This document shows positions 1 through 12,289 of a DNA stretch of 64,000 bases, piece by piece. Each line of letters opens with the position of its first letter. Within the stretch, counting starts at the first letter, position 1. Under the pieces are notes generated by a model. The model was not told where the DNA came from. It made no database searches and saw only the letters and a list, made by a program, of their open reading frames with translations. A program made the position numbers and the translations under genes. This DNA is from Enchytraeus crypticus (taxonomy: Eukaryota > Annelida > Clitellata > Enchytraeida > Enchytraeidae): assembly GCA_905160935.1 (NCBI GenBank), contig CAJHZI010000433.1, forward strand, positions 392,501 through 456,500, written 5' to 3'.

Positions 1-400
1 CGAGTGTTTGACTGATTTCAGCCCCAACGGAGGACAATGACTCGTTTCAAATGTTCAACGTCGTGAATTGGTTCACGATACACTAATTGCCGAAGACAAT
101 AGTAAACAATCGAATAATAAATCGGGTTCAAATCAGGGGGAGGGCTGTTAGGTGGCCAGTTCTACGGTTCAATAAACTCTGGCAGGTTTACTTTCATACA
201 GGCGACCATAAGGCACGAAAATTACATATCGGCGACTAATGATAATTTCTCAAAGTTGTGTAATAGTATCTCTTTGGTATTTAGCAAGTTGATAGGGAAG
301 AGAACTGTCTTTTATTTAATGTATAAAGTATGACGTTTGGTTAACAATTGTCAAAGTTATTAACCCCAAAGTAGTTTCATTTATTCTGGACCACCCGGGA
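1..400 (-). mobile_element. Mariner-like element, 3' part, truncated by window start
   Basis: This stretch is the reverse complement of much of the element at 8573-9353. Shared blocks include the transposase tail region (about 1-130), the AACTGGCCACCTAACAGCCC-type segment and the terminal inverted repeat, which ends near GGACCACCCGG at 388-398 and abuts TA. It lies on the opposite strand to the other copy, so the two copies flank the DCST-like gene as widely spaced inverted repeats. Confidence 0.8.
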
Positions 401-420
401 TATATATATTTGTTCTAAAT

Positions 421-508
421 ATATCTTTCTCTGTATCTCTCTATATCTCTCTGTACAGCTCTGTATCTTTCTTTTCTTCCCTCCCTCTCCCTCTCACTTT
501 CTCTCTCA

Positions 509-559
<51 letters not shown>

Positions 560-560
560 A
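421..560. repeat. (TC)n microsatellite with degenerate flank
   Basis: A pyrimidine tract made of degenerate TCTGTATC/TCTCCC units grows into an uninterrupted CT repeat at about 507-555. It lies immediately downstream (gene sense) of the last visible DCST-like exon. Confidence 0.95.
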
Positions 561-657
561 GTAGCTCATACCGTCAAATGTAGTCTGCAAAATTATTCCT
601 TTTCCAAATACCTGAAACAAGTATATGCCTAGTCTAGCTAGAGATCATTTTACTAAC

Positions 658-3600
658 CTTCGCAAGTCAACTTCATCCTAGACTGATACTTTCCCATGAT
701 TTCCTTAGGGTTGGACTTACGACTAGCCCTCGTCATCTTGTGCTCGATCAGCTTGTTTAGCGAGGCGCTTCGAATCTCTTCTTGTTTCATCTTCTTTATT
801 CTTTCCTGTTTGGCCAGCGAGGTCTCGCTTTCCAACTGAATGTATATAGTGCAACAATATTACTATTAGTGCAATAATAACTATAAAAAAGGCACAAATA
901 AATATAAATGTGTAACAATAAATATACAAGTGCAATAATAAATATACAGTTAATTGTTGTATGCGATTTTACAGTAGAAATTAGTTATAGAATTATAAAT
1001 AAAATAATTCTAATTATTACAATTATAATATTATAATTATTATAATTACTATAATTATAATAATCCTAATAATTATAATTATTAGAATTATAATTATAAA
1101 TTATTAAGTACTTGAGTACTGAACTTTAGTCGTTTAAGGAAAGTTGAATTTGAAAAATTGAAAATAAAATAGTTTTATGAGTATGGTAACACTATACTTA
1201 ACTGTAGGTCCATATAATAATCCATCAGCTTGTTACATCTAACGATGCTGCAATGCCTAGTTTTATTGCTTAATTATATTTATTAGCTGGGTCGATTGAT
1301 TTTATGGATGGTAGCAAGCTAGTCTTTTATTTATTGGCCTTAGATTCGAATTTCAGTCAAACAGTGATCGGCACTTTCCGCAAGATAAGAATACAGACGA
1401 TTAAGTTAGCTTTATACTTTAGACTATCTTTTGCTTTAACTTTAATTAACTATATTCTATTAGTTTCCTTCCTTTTACGGACAGTAATTAATATGTATGG
1501 TTGCCATAGGCTCTACACTAGTCTACAGCATTCTGTAGAATGGAAGAATGGAAGACAATTAGTAAACGTATTTCTTATTCGTACTAGTTGCTACCGACTG
1601 CATTGCCTAACAGAACTTAGGCTCTTTTGTGGTTACACTCTTCGTTTTGATTATTTGTTTAGTTTCTAGATATATATATATATATGCTGTATTTGCTGTT
1701 TATTATGACATAAACAAACAAAAAGGTTGAAGGTAAAAAGTTAACTAATTATAGGGCCTACAGACTATCGAAGAGTTAGTAGTTTACTTCAAAAGAGTCC
1801 ATTTTATAATAATAATCATGGTTATTGTAGATATTAGCTAACCATCCATGCAGATAATTTTGGTTATCTAAAATATTTTCAACATATAATGTATATTAAT
1901 ATATAGATCACTGAAGAGCAGGTGATGCAATGATTTTTCTTCAGAGACTTATCGGTCGCTCACGTTGCAAGAAATTAATGATTTTTAAATTCATTGTGGC
2001 TCTGTGCTACACAAGACAACTTCCCCTGTGTACTTTGTACTTATTAACACTGTTACTTAAATTAATTAGCAGTGTTTGGTTGAGGGAGTAGAGGAGTGAT
2101 TAGATAATTGTTCTTACTTCATCCAGCATTGGATCGACAGTTCGAATTAGCTCGTCCGCGCTTTCCCTAACGTCATCGTTGCCTCCCTGAAAACAAGCAA
2201 ACAAGAAATGCAAATTGTTCTGAATTTTTTTAATGAAAATGGAAATCACTGTTTACGAAAGTAGCGAATTATACCTGCAATTAATGCCAGTTTCTAGGTA
2301 TGAAGATCACATCAGCGACGGATAGGCCGTTACTGATTTGTATTTTCATTTTGGCACTAGGATGAAGTGGAGTTCTTGATGATGAATTCAGAATGTTGAT
2401 GAACATTTTTGAGAGGCATTACGCTTCTGATTTTGCCTAAATAGGTGACTGAATAGTCGAATATTGATATTAACCAATTTGGATCATTTAAAGTGACTCG
2501 ATACTATACTGTAGGTTAATTTATTAGTTCACTGTTACCTGTCTGCAAGACATATTAGTAACTGAACGAGCATTAGATTTGAACCTTACACCTACTCATC
2601 CTCGTCGACAACTTTTCGACAATCTACCGGCTCAGCTGGTAAATTATATGGAACAATAACAGATCTTATACCTTTCAATATTAATAAAATTGTCCTAATA
2701 AATCAAAATTCGTGTTACACTAGCGACCCATCACTGCAACTTGGTACTAGTCCTTCTATGCCATCTTAGCAATAAAGAATTTGTAGCGAATCAATCGAAA
2801 TTTTTTTTGTAAATATTAACTTAAATTTTGTACTTATTGTTGTTGTCGGCTGTCTTACAGCAATAACCGTACTCAACCTTGTTAGTAACGTTATATAGAG
2901 TGTAACGACTGGCAGATATTGGGTTAGAGTCGTAGAACGAGTACAAGAAGGTCAATAACATACTAGACAACATTTAAAAGAATTTTAAGAACATTTAAAA
3001 GAATTTTAAGTCACTTAAAGTAATTAACATAAATTATCTTGCTAAAAATATGAAAAACCCAAATCTCTTTGCACTGGTCAACCTAATTGAAGCATTCATC
3101 ATCAACATCATCATCTCCCCTTAAATCCCAGTTTAGCTAGAGTTGGGATGCGAGCTAATCACTTCTATCCGGACTGGCTTTCGTTTAGGACCTTACTTCT
3201 CCTCAGCACATTTCTTTCGCAGATTGGTCCGGGTGAATTGATCTGTAGTGATGTGTGCTGTTGGGGACGTCCCTGACATCATCCCTGGATGAGGAGACGG
3301 ACTTTAAACCTTTATTATTATTATTATTATTCTACTAATTTCTCTACCAAACCATGTCAGTCAATCCCCTCCTATCAGTCAATCTAATTGAAGCATTATA
3401 CGCATAGATATCACTAAATTAAATTACACTACTTAATCGTTTTATTTTAATCACTTATATTGCCTTACTGATTTATCTTAATCTTGTTATGTTAAAAATC
3501 TAAATCATCGTTTACTAATCCATTTTAGTCATCCTACAATAATTAACCCAATCCTTTTCCAGATTCACTACGCATATCTAAGTAAAATCAGAGAAAAGGC

Positions 3601-6600
3601 ATTGGAAACAGGGAATCTATGTTTTGGACTCACAACAATGTAGATGAGAACATCAATGATGGGCATGAGCTTGAGCTTGAGCGAGGCGTGAGTCTGATTG
3701 AACATAAGAGCACAAGAGCACACCACTGATCTGCCAATCTCTCTCCCGCTTGATATTATACCCGTGATAGGCCCTGTCAATCATACATCAATTCCTTATT
3801 CCATCAATTAAATATCGACCGCTGACAATGATCGATCATACATCAAATCGTTATTCCATCAAATAAATAACGAACTGTAACACTGCATTCCACCGTAATA
3901 TGCATCTTTTGTGAAAATTCAGAGAGATTGGTTGTCAGCAATTTATAACAAGCATTCTTCGTTAAATAATTTCCTTCTAATTGCAATCCAATATGAGTTA
4001 TTCCATCGTTATTCCATAAATTTAAGTTTAGGTAAGTGCATCCAGCTTGTTACAAATCTTTGTCCTATACATTGAAGAAGTAAATCTCACGAAGTACTTA
4101 TCAGAAAATGTTAAGTGGGCTATGATGGCCAATTTTATACGACTTTAATTTGCTAACAAGAGCGGTACTACATTTAATAAATTCGAATCAGTAATTGATT
4201 TCTTAAAAACAAAGGCTTTGAACTTGGACCATTTAGGATTAAAATAATAGCAAGACACAAAAATGAGGAGCATTACGCTATTCAATATCTAATCTTTAAT
4301 TCTAATAATGCACAATAGCAAATACAATGTACATATTCCTATTAATAGTGTTGGAATGTGCTTAGTAATGAACAAGGTCAAAGTATATTACATCAAAATG
4401 TATATTATTTTCGCACAGGCTTGTGTTATAGATTGAAAATCTTACTTCAGAAAATATTTGTCATAGTCTTTCTCATATAGACTGAATGATACGGCATTGA
4501 GATATGGAAAGAAGATTAATATAAAAAAGACCAAGGTTATGAGGGTGTCCAATAATAAAGTTGAATTTAATATCACAATAAATGGTACGAAATTGGAACA
4601 GGTAAGGAATTTCAAATATTTGGGTCATACTATAACCGATGATGGGAAATGTGAGACAGAAATATGCAGTAGGATTGCACAAGCAAAAGCGGCCTTTGGT
4701 AATAGAAAGGAACCATTAACAAAAAGTCTGAAGAAAGATACAAAGATAAAGATAGTGAAAACTTTGGTGTGGACCACCCTATTGTATGGTTGTGAAACAT
4801 GGACCTTAAGGAAGGAAGATATTAGGAAACTGGAGGCATTGGAAATGTGAATTTGGAGAAGAATGGAGAGGATTGGTTGGACTCAAAAGGCTACAAATGA
4901 GGAAGTTCTAGAGACAGTAGGCACAGATAGACAGTTGATAAATGTATTAAGAAATAGGAAGAAGAGTTGGATAGAATACATTCTAAGGGGGGAAGGTCTA
5001 TTAAAAGAGGTCATAGAAGGTAGAGTGGAAGGAAAAAGAGGCAGGGGCAGGCCGAGATTAGGTATGTTAGATGATTTAAAGACCCACTCATATGTGGAAA
5101 TGAAGAGGAAGGCGGAAGACAGAGAAGAGTGGAGGCGTTATATACCATGGACCTGCCAGTAGGCAGTGCACTAAGAGACTCTTTCTCAGTATCTGCTCTA
5201 TTCGTCTTCCGAAACCCATGCAAGGTTTTTATTATTAACTATTAAAAACTTTCACCGATACACGACTAATAATTTCAGCAGTAGAAGCCTATAAGTAAGT
5301 ATTTAATTAAGAACGTTTTGAAATTAAGTTTTTAATCAAAAACTTCACATAATTATGTATTTAATCACAGACTTCCTATAGTTAAGTATTTAATTAATGA
5401 CTTCACATAATTTAAATATGTAATCAAAGACTTCTTATAATTAACTATTTAATCAAATAGTTCTCATAAGTAAATTAATGACTTCTTATGATGATATATT
5501 TAATTAAATAATTTTTTATACTTAAGCATTTAACGAGAGACTTTTTATCATAAAATGATAATTAAAGACTTCTTGAAATTAAGCATTTACTCAAAAACTT
5601 GTAATAAATAAGTAATTAATTAAAGACTTCTTATAATTAGGTATTTCAACGAAGACTTCTTATAAAGAATAATAATAACCTCCGAAAATTTGCATAGCGG
5701 TGTCATGGCCGGTTTCCGGTCTTCGAAACCGCTTTACAGATTCCTGACAGGTTATTATTAATACTTTCCGTGGTTAATCATAGCTTTGCAATTGATAGCG
5801 CCAATCGGCAGAAAGCTCCGATACAAGATTAACCTTCCATGGTCCCAAAGCAATATCCATCTTTACTTGACTGACCTGGGCTTTGAACCCAGGCCACTTG
5901 TATCGGAGGCGAATACTCTAACCGTTACGCCATATCCCATATCCAACGTAAGTATTAAGTACTATACTTATAAGATTATGACCTTATGACCTTGATCTTA
6001 TGGCTCGCCCGTCACTGACATCGCTTTCGAGTGAGGAAACTGACGTTAACCTTAGCTTTACCAGCCTTTTTACTTACAGTATATGATGCCAGGGACGTCA
6101 ACGTTTTTGACGTCCCCGACATTGCCTTATGGCGAGGAACCGGACGTTTAATTCTTGTTGATTGATTGATAAAAGTATTCACAAAATCACGTGACTCAGT
6201 AGCTCACTCACCCTGTACGAGTAGAGCCAGCATGAGTATGTTGACGCAGACTTGCCCTGTCAGCGTGAAGAGGTGCGGAAAGAAGAGCACGGTGAGACAG
6301 CGCACGGCTACGAACAACCCGAAGGCAATGGCGAAAGCGACGACGAAGAACATGCCGAATGCGACCTGTATGTCATCCGGGAAGTTCAGTCGTCGCAGTA
6401 CAAAATAAAAAATTGCTGCAAAATCAATCATCTAATAAAGATTTAACGTCCGATTACTCGTCAAAGGGCAATGTTAGAGAGTGCAAATACGGAGTATAAC
6501 ATTGTATTTAAATTAAACGAATAAGTAGAAACTCGAATAGTAACAGTAGCCATTAATGGACGATTGATTCAGTCAATAATTAGATACATCCCTGAATCAA

Positions 6601-7643
6601 TCAATCACTAAAATTCCTCTATTAAGCATCAATCAATCAATCAGTCCATCATTTTAATAAATAATCGAATTCTTTATCAATCTATTAAAACATAAGTCAA
6701 AATTATTTAATAAATCATCTTCTGAACCAATTAATAAAAAGACAATCAATACTTAAATCAGTATATAAACAACCAATCATGCAACTAGAATCCACGAACC
6801 CAAAGAACCTTACGGTCACCCAATCACTATTCGTTTTTCGATCAATCAATAGGCCTAAGAGTTTTCATGCCGCTCTGCTCAGTGAGCCAAATTAACATAA
6901 GCGGCCACCTGAGAGATAAGTTAGTAAAATCACGTGAGCGGTATGACAAGCTCTAGCAACAACCACAATTCATTGAGCCCATTATTTGAAAGTGGGTGTC
7001 ATCTTTACAGGTGAAGCAAATGATGGCTACGAAGCTACGTTAAAAGTAAGATTTGAAAAGTAATATTTAAAGTATTTTCCTATCACCACAAGGGAAACAG
7101 TTAAACTAGGACAGTTTGAGATCAAACCGAGAGCCTTAAGCAAATAGAATTAGCAAGCAGATCTCAGATCTGCTTGCTAATTCCATTTCTATTGATCCAT
7201 TAAAATATCAGAGAAGATCTGTGATCGCTAATCCAGCAAACATTAAAACTTGATTAATTTCGTCAACTTTCTATTTCATATTTATAGATACCGTATCCCA
7301 CAACGACGCCCAAAGGAATGAAGATGAGACTTTTGAAGTATCTGTATTCGCTGGCGTCACTGGACCAGAGATCAGAGAAGAAGTTCACTCTGATGTTCTT
7401 CCGCTTCATGCCTGCATCAAATACATAGATACATTCCTCATATATTTCTCGTCTCTTCCTTTCTTGTTTCTGTTTTAACTAGTGATATCTATTGTATGTA
7501 AGGGTTAACCAGCGAGTGGCATCTGAAGTATCTAAGTATTAGATCAACTTGAATCAATAGTATCAAGCAGTAAGACTAATTAATATTATTTACGGTAACA
7601 GGCCTGGTAATGCTAAATGCTACATGAATGGTGAAATCCAGCT

Positions 7644-7702
<59 letters not shown>

Positions 7703-8110
7703 TATATAGTATATACATACATTATATAGGCCTATATATCCATTTCTTCTACATTATTATAAAGTCATCGTTACCACACGATGAGATGAACGTTAAATTA
7801 ATAGCGATTGATTGATAGGGGAATGCTTACGTCCAGCTTTGAACTTGATCTGTCTTGAGGTCAGAAAGGCTCTGTAAGTCTTCAGCATGCCTCTGGTCAC
7901 CCAGGTCTTCCCCTTATCTCGAAGTTTCTTGTCAGCGCGTGTTGCTGGCAATACTTCGTCCTTTGCTGCTTCTTTGCCCTTCTTCCTCAAGGCCTTCCTC
8001 CTCTCCTTGGACATTTCCTGCATAAACATGTACTTATGCTCCTTCTTTCTCTTCGGCGGCTCCTTCTCACCTTTCTCCTTGTCATTCGGTTCCTTCTTAA
8101 CCGGCTCCAT
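658..8110 (-). CDS. DCST/DC-STAMP domain-like membrane protein, N-terminal exons
   Basis: I assembled six minus-strand exons with consistent phases: 7831-8110, 7292-7411, 6212-6415, 3634-3773, 2118-2186 and 658-835 (991 nt, about 330 codons). Exon 1 begins at an ATG directly after CCCAACAG, with an in-frame TGA 12 nt upstream, so this Met is the start or follows a non-coding 5' exon. Exon 1 encodes a lysine-rich cytoplasmic N-terminus. Exons 2 and 3 encode two membrane helices, with LGVVVGYAIFYFVL formed across the splice and then FGMFFVVAFAIAFGLF. Exon 3 also has the family-like RCLTVLFFPHLFTLTGQ segment. Exon 4 opens after QG with PITGIISSGREIGRSVVCS and contains FNQT, in the order expected of DCST1/DCST2/sneaky. 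Exons 5 and 6 look like the following hydrophilic helical region. DCST proteins act in sperm-egg fusion and male fertility. The DC-STAMP core and RING finger lie beyond base 1. The family call rests on recalled similarity of the N-terminal region. Confidence 0.78.
836..2117. other. Intron of the DCST-like gene, AT-rich
   Basis: No coding signal was recognised. Bases 1000-1110 are an almost pure ATTATAATT/AATTATAAT tract rich in short palindromes. A 121-codon open frame at 1304-1669 has no family resemblance and is treated as chance. Confidence 0.6.
3105..3336 (+). repeat. SINE-like repeat (family C) with (TTA)n tail
   Basis: The copy begins around AAATCCCAGTTTAGCTAGAG and ends at GACGGACTTTAAACC followed by TTATTATTATTATTATT. 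About 150 bp of its 3' half (GCAGATTGGTCCGGGTGAAT through the TTA tail) recurs inverted at 15622-15775, and a shorter inverted piece occurs near 6085-6160. A 3' trinucleotide tail and copies in both orientations suggest a retroposed SINE. Confidence 0.7.
4480..5215 (+). pseudogene. LINE reverse-transcriptase C-terminal fragment
   Basis: A 5'-truncated non-LTR retrotransposon lies in a DCST-like intron. Bases 4497-4850 and 4863-5162 are in the same frame and carry the post-polymerase part of an RT-type ORF2: KTKVMRVSNN, FKYLGHTITDDG, LLYGCETWTL, then GRGRPR and an EDREEWRR tail. An in-frame TGA at 4848-4850 replaces what is usually a Trp codon in this block. The 3' end includes TATACCATGGACCTGCCAGT and GGCAGTGCACT. 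Fragments of the same family occur at 17328-17575, 37325-37435 and 39440-39650. Confidence 0.88.
5240..5680. repeat. AT-rich minisatellite, unit about 30 bp
   Basis: About fourteen diverged units follow the pattern GACTTCTTATAATTAAGTAT plus TTAATCAAA. They run directly on from the 3' end of the LINE fragment and stop at the tRNA-derived SINE. Confidence 0.85.
5685..5950 (-). repeat. tRNA-derived SINE, near full length
   Basis: On the minus strand the copy starts near 5945 with a tRNA-like head: A-box-like TGGCGTAACGGTTAGAG, then B-box-like GGGTTCAAAGCCC flanked by CCTGG. A shared body follows (ATCGGAGCTTTCTGCCGAT, CTATGATTAACC, TAATAATAACCTG), then a 3' region rich in TCGAAGACCGG. A 5'-truncated copy of the same body is at 17571-17720 on the plus strand. 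The head does not fold as an intact tRNA, so it is not called a tRNA gene. Confidence 0.8.
6000..6165. repeat. Fragments of dispersed SINE-like repeats
   Basis: CGCTTTCGAGTGAGGAAACT with GACGTTAACCTT resembles 39661-39710 in inverted form. GATGCCAGGGACGTC through CCGGACGTTTAATTCTT resembles the family C repeat on the minus strand. Confidence 0.55.
7648..7697. repeat. (AT)n microsatellite
   Basis: About 25 uninterrupted AT dinucleotides lie within intron 1 of the DCST-like gene. Open frames of alternating Ile-Tyr across it are artefacts. Confidence 0.97.
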
Positions 8111-8572
8111 CTGTTGGGATCACACATACAGCTAGAGATATAGCAATACTCAATTTCAATTTGATGACATTTACAATTCCTACATTGAGAAATACAATTA
8201 AATAGTATCTTTAGTATTAGAAGTATCAATGAGCACAGTTTGGAAGCATCTTTCATTGTAGTATACAACAGTAAGGCGAAAGTAATAAATGGAGAGTCAA
8301 GGCTAAAATTTAGTCAGTTGGTAAGAAATCTTGAGGCGTAAATTTTCTGATAAAGCCCAAGTTAGCAAGAAAGGAAGTTCAATATGAAGAGCTAAAGGTT
8401 AAGTAATTCTAAGTAAATCTTTATAACAGATACCGTCAACGCTACCAGAAACAACAACGTATAACTAGAGTGCTACTGTCGTCCGTGACAAGACTGATCA
8501 TAATATGAAGCCAGAGTCTGAAGACTGATCATAATATGAAGCTATGAGCAAAAAGGTATACGATACAATGTA

Positions 8573-9353
8573 CAGGGTGGTCCAGAATAAATGAAAGTAC
8601 TTTGAAGGCTAATAACTTTGCTAATTTTTTTTCCAAACGTCTTACTTTATTCATTAAATTAAAGGAATTCTCCTTTCTATTAGTGAGCTAAATATCTAAG
8701 AGATACTATTGCACATGTTTGAGAAAGTATCATTAGTCGCCGGTATGTAATTTTCATGTCATTTGATCTTTTGTATGAAAGTAAACCTGCCAGAGTTATT
8801 GAACCGTAGAACTGGCCACCTAACAGCCCTCCCATGATTTGAACCCGATTTACTATTCGATCGTTAATTATTGTCTTCAGCAATTAGTCTATCGTAAACC
8901 AATTCACGACGTTGAACATTTGAAACGCGTCACTGTCCTCCGTTGGGCTGAGATCAGTCAGACACTCGTGGACTCGGCAATTGATCAGAGGTCCCAACGG
9001 GTGAATGCAGTTATTCGGGCACATGGTGGACACATTGAACATTTGTTTAATTAATTATCAATTCATTTAGGACATTGATAGAAACTGCAATGCGCTTTTT
9101 GAAATAGTTTAGGCCTAATGCATAATCTTGAATTCTTGATTTTTAGATTTTGAGTTTTCACGCAATTTAATTGAAATTTCATATCGGCGACTAATGATAA
9201 TGTCTCCAATATGTGTAGTAATATCTCTTAGATATTTAGAAAATTAATAGAAAAGAGAATTATCTTCGATTTAATGCATAATTAAGACTTTTGGATAACA
9301 ATTGTCAGGGTTATTAGCCTTCAAAACAGTTTTATTTATTGTGGACCATCCTG
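8573..9353 (+). mobile_element. Mariner/IS630-type element with about 180-bp terminal inverted repeats
   Basis: The element is flanked by TA on both sides (8571-8572 and 9354-9355). The left end CAGGGTGGTCCAGAATAAAT pairs with the right end read inverted as CAGGATGGTCCACAATAAAT. Similarity between ends continues for about 180 bp, as far as ATCATTAGTCGCCG. The interior holds only a transposase tail, so this is an internally deleted, non-autonomous copy. An inverted relative occupies 1-400. Confidence 0.9.
8839..9054 (+). pseudogene. Transposase C-terminal fragment inside the mariner-type element
   Basis: This frame carries DVEHLKRV, AEISQTLVDSAIDQ and VNAVIRAHGGHIEHLF, the kind of C-terminal tail found after the DDE domain in mariner/IS630 transposases of arthropods and molluscs. 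The catalytic DDE region and N-terminal helix-turn-helix are missing, so it cannot be a functional transposase. Confidence 0.75.
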
Positions 9354-9659
9354 TAAATGCACAAATGCAAATGTAGGCTCACTTAAATCTGTTCCTTTTG
9401 GAACAATATCAGTTAGCAGGCTAAAATTGACAGGCTAATCAGAACGTTGTTTACCTGAGATAATATTGCACAATTGCACTTTAATTATACTTACATTCGG
9501 TCAAGTCTGTGCTCTGCGCGAGACAAACTTTTATAACGGTATAATTTGTCAACTATTTTGCATCTAATGTATTATTTATTTACAATGTATATTGATGACG
9601 TAGTAAGTATTATTATTTTTAAATTTAAAACAGTATAAAAGTAAATCGCTGCAAGTAAA

Positions 9660-10025
9660 AACGTAACAAAACATACCAATAACTGGAGTGTTACAGTCAT
9701 CAATGACAACATCGAGCACTACTGAGACGAAATTAAATCGGATAGCAAATGGAAGGTCCAAAAACGGTATAAATTCCAAAATCCAGAAAATCAGTCCAAA
9801 TATAAAGGGATTAAAGAAAAGGATGTTTAGGCGCTGCATGGTCGTAATTCATGGACACTGGATGGAAAAGAGAGATGGAAGAAGTGGGTCTTCAACTGCC
9901 AACGGAACTGTTCGTAAGAAGGCAAAGGCCGATGTGATTTAAACGAAAACTTCCGAAGATTGGATGGAAGAGAATTCCAGATCTGCGGTGCGCATGCTGG
10001 AAAGAACGATTAGAACGATTAGACA
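9660..10025 (+). repeat. Dispersed repeat family A, long copy
   Basis: This is the longest family A copy. It begins at AACTGGAGTGTTACAGTCAT, passes through ACAACATCGAGCACTACTGA and CCAAAAACGGT, and continues to ATTCCAGATCTGCGG. Other copies or fragments: 10640-10780 (inverted), 11216-11290, 19755-19880, 26995-27250, 46635-46765 and 53270-53335 (inverted). At 26.8-27.3 kb it follows family B directly, so A and B may be parts of one larger element. Confidence 0.75.
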
Positions 10026-10639
10026 CGTAAACACGCATTGTGTTTACATCATATCTGCCTCGTTTAATACCACATGTTTAAAACGTTATGAATGTTAGTC
10101 AATTTTCCGTATAACCAGTTCCGTGAATGTCAAAGGTTTTAAACTCAGATCCTCGCGGCTGTTGATCGAACACACGAGAGTTCAATTCACCCCAGGATAT
10201 GTCGTTTAAAACTTCTTGATGGTGTCTGACGCCACTAACCACTACCCTTTGAGATATTCAAATAAAATATATTTAAATATAAAGCTGAATACATTGAAAA
10301 ATTACATATATCTGCATTAGGTATAATGGCTGCAATTTCTAAAAGTTATGAAGGAGATACTTGAGATCTCTGTCATTGCCGATCTGATCTGCCAGTCTGA
10401 CGTATAGAAATGATTTTCACCCTACGCATAATATTTTTGATGCGACTTAAATATCGTATGGAAGAAATTTAAAAATTGATACATGATTGTGGAAGTTCAG
10501 CGCCCAGCGTATGTATTGCTTAATGCCCGGCAACTGTACTTGAATGTCTAAACAGGCCGATAGATCTAGCATCAGGTAACTTCATGCAGTTAAAGTGCTT
10601 TCCCTGATGATATAAACTTATTTTTTTAAAATTTAATAA

Positions 10640-10780
10640 TGACTTTAATTCCCTTAATCTTCGGATTGGTTTTCTGGATTCTAGAATTTGCACCGATTTG
10701 GACCTACTGTTTGCTCGCTGGCTTTGTCGTGATAGTGTTCAATTTGTTCATGGACGACAGCAGCACGTAATTGTTGTTGT
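10640..10780 (-). repeat. Dispersed repeat family A, inverted copy
   Basis: GATTGGTTTTCTGGATTCTA and TTTGCTCGCTGG are the reverse complement of the family A core, with several indels. Confidence 0.65.
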
Positions 10781-10996
10781 TGTGTTACGTTACTTTGTGT
10801 TTTAATTTGACTCCAGGGCGCCTACAAGAGAACAAGTAGATTCCACGGGAAATTGATTAAAATCTGTTTAACGATTAAGAATCTGATACTGGAAGTGATA
10901 AATTTACACGTGGATTAATTAATATAGCTTCACAGAAATATATGTTTAGATGTTGACTTGCGGTGCCTGGAAAATCTAATAAGAATATATATATAT

Positions 10997-10998
<2 letters not shown>

Positions 10999-11050
<52 letters not shown>
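10999..11050. repeat. (AG)n microsatellite
   Basis: An uninterrupted GA dinucleotide tract of about 50 bp. Confidence 0.97.
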
Positions 11051-11051
<1 letters not shown>

Positions 11052-11624
11052 GTGCGAATATGTTTATTACAGCATTAGCTCGATACCATATGCACTGACA
11101 CCAACCAAAACAAAATAAGTAATGTTAGTATTTAGCTCAAGTCAGTCACTGTGAGTGATAACTTTTAAATAAACATTCTTAAGACTATCTAATAAACTGT
11201 TGTTGTGTAATGGAGTTAAATCTGCTACTGTCGTCCAAGACCACATCGAGTATTGTGAAGTTAGAGTCAAGCCTATATAAAGGATATAAAATAAAATAGC
11301 ATAAAATTAATTATCAGTGCCTTAAAATAAATCTAACATACGATAATAATACAAGGACTACCTTTCAATCTAATTAACTAGAGAATGCTAAGCACTGAGA
11401 TACTTTATCCTTGCTTTCTTCCTTGTTCACAATAATACATTACTGCTACTGCTCTCTACACAGTGTAGTGCTACCACTGAAGGCTGTTTTCTTCATTCAT
11501 TCATTCATTCACGCAGCATGGTAACACTGTTCAAAACATCCGCTATGCTACCACTATACCTTGCTTTCTGTATTCTCAAGTGTTTTAACTGCAATGGTAC
11601 CACTGTACTGATTTGACAGAGCTG

Positions 11625-12108
11625 CCACTGCCTGAGTATTTTCAACTCTCCTGAACACAGCTGGCTAATTACTCCCACATTCCTGCTCAACTTCTGCCAT
11701 TACTCCGTGCTATCTTCTATACAACTCATCGCTGGGTCATCAACCAGCCCCACCCGCTAGAAGAGCTTGTGAGTGGATAAGTGTTCCATTATCCCGTCGT
11801 GGAGATATCTCACGTCTGTGATGGTAGAGATCAGCCCACCAGGGCGTAGCACATAGGTGTACTCCGCTAGCAGCGTGGGACTGATGATGCGCCACTACGT
11901 CTTCTTGAAGTGAGGATCTGGGAACAAGAAGAACTTCTTCATCAACTGACCCTTGTGAAAATAGTTAGGCAGGTACTTCTTGGCATTGGTTAGCACGCAT
12001 GCTATATTGACATAGCGACCGCTTGAGGCTTAGCGCGGTGATGCGATCCATGACGTAATCTGAAACTTTGACCCTGACCTTCATGCCCAGCCCCAGCGTG
12101 TCAGGACG
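11625..12108 (-). pseudogene. METTL1: METTL1 (tRNA guanine-N7 methyltransferase) retrocopy, disabled
   Basis: METTL1, with WDR4, methylates G46 of tRNAs. On the minus strand this block reads continuously, without introns, through about 160 codons of the C-terminal half: RVKVSDYVMDRI, then [34 protein letters not shown] (containing the family FPDPHF motif), WRIISPTLLAEYTYVLRPGG, and finally a PAVFRR segment. It is broken by a frameshift after DRI, in-frame stops after HFKKT (where several bases are also missing), after KLF and after STE, and a further frame change near the end. Lack of introns together with accumulated stops fits a processed retrocopy. No poly(A) tail or target duplication was found. 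A decayed fusion of real exons is less likely. Confidence 0.88.
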
Positions 12109-12289
12109 AGAGAGATGTCAGAAATCCTCCGTAACCATAATTTAATATGACTGATGATAAAGTCTTCGCGAGGTTTACAATTTCAACAGAACTGATATTA
12201 TCTCTCGAAATATCAGTTCTCTTGAAATTGCTAGCTCTCGAAAAATATTAGCTCTAGAAAGAAGCGACTAGGAAGATATTTAGAATGAA

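Noticed and set aside
1304..1669. 121-codon frame on the plus strand
   Set aside because: Hydrophobic AT-driven composition, no recognisable motif, antisense within a DCST-like intron.
5687..5950. Possible tRNA gene on the minus strand
   Set aside because: A and B boxes are present, but the sequence does not close into a cloverleaf and its body recurs elsewhere, so it is a SINE.
7987..8268. 93-codon frame overlapping DCST-like exon 1
   Set aside because: Shadow of the Lys-rich exon in another frame; it crosses the acceptor at 8111.
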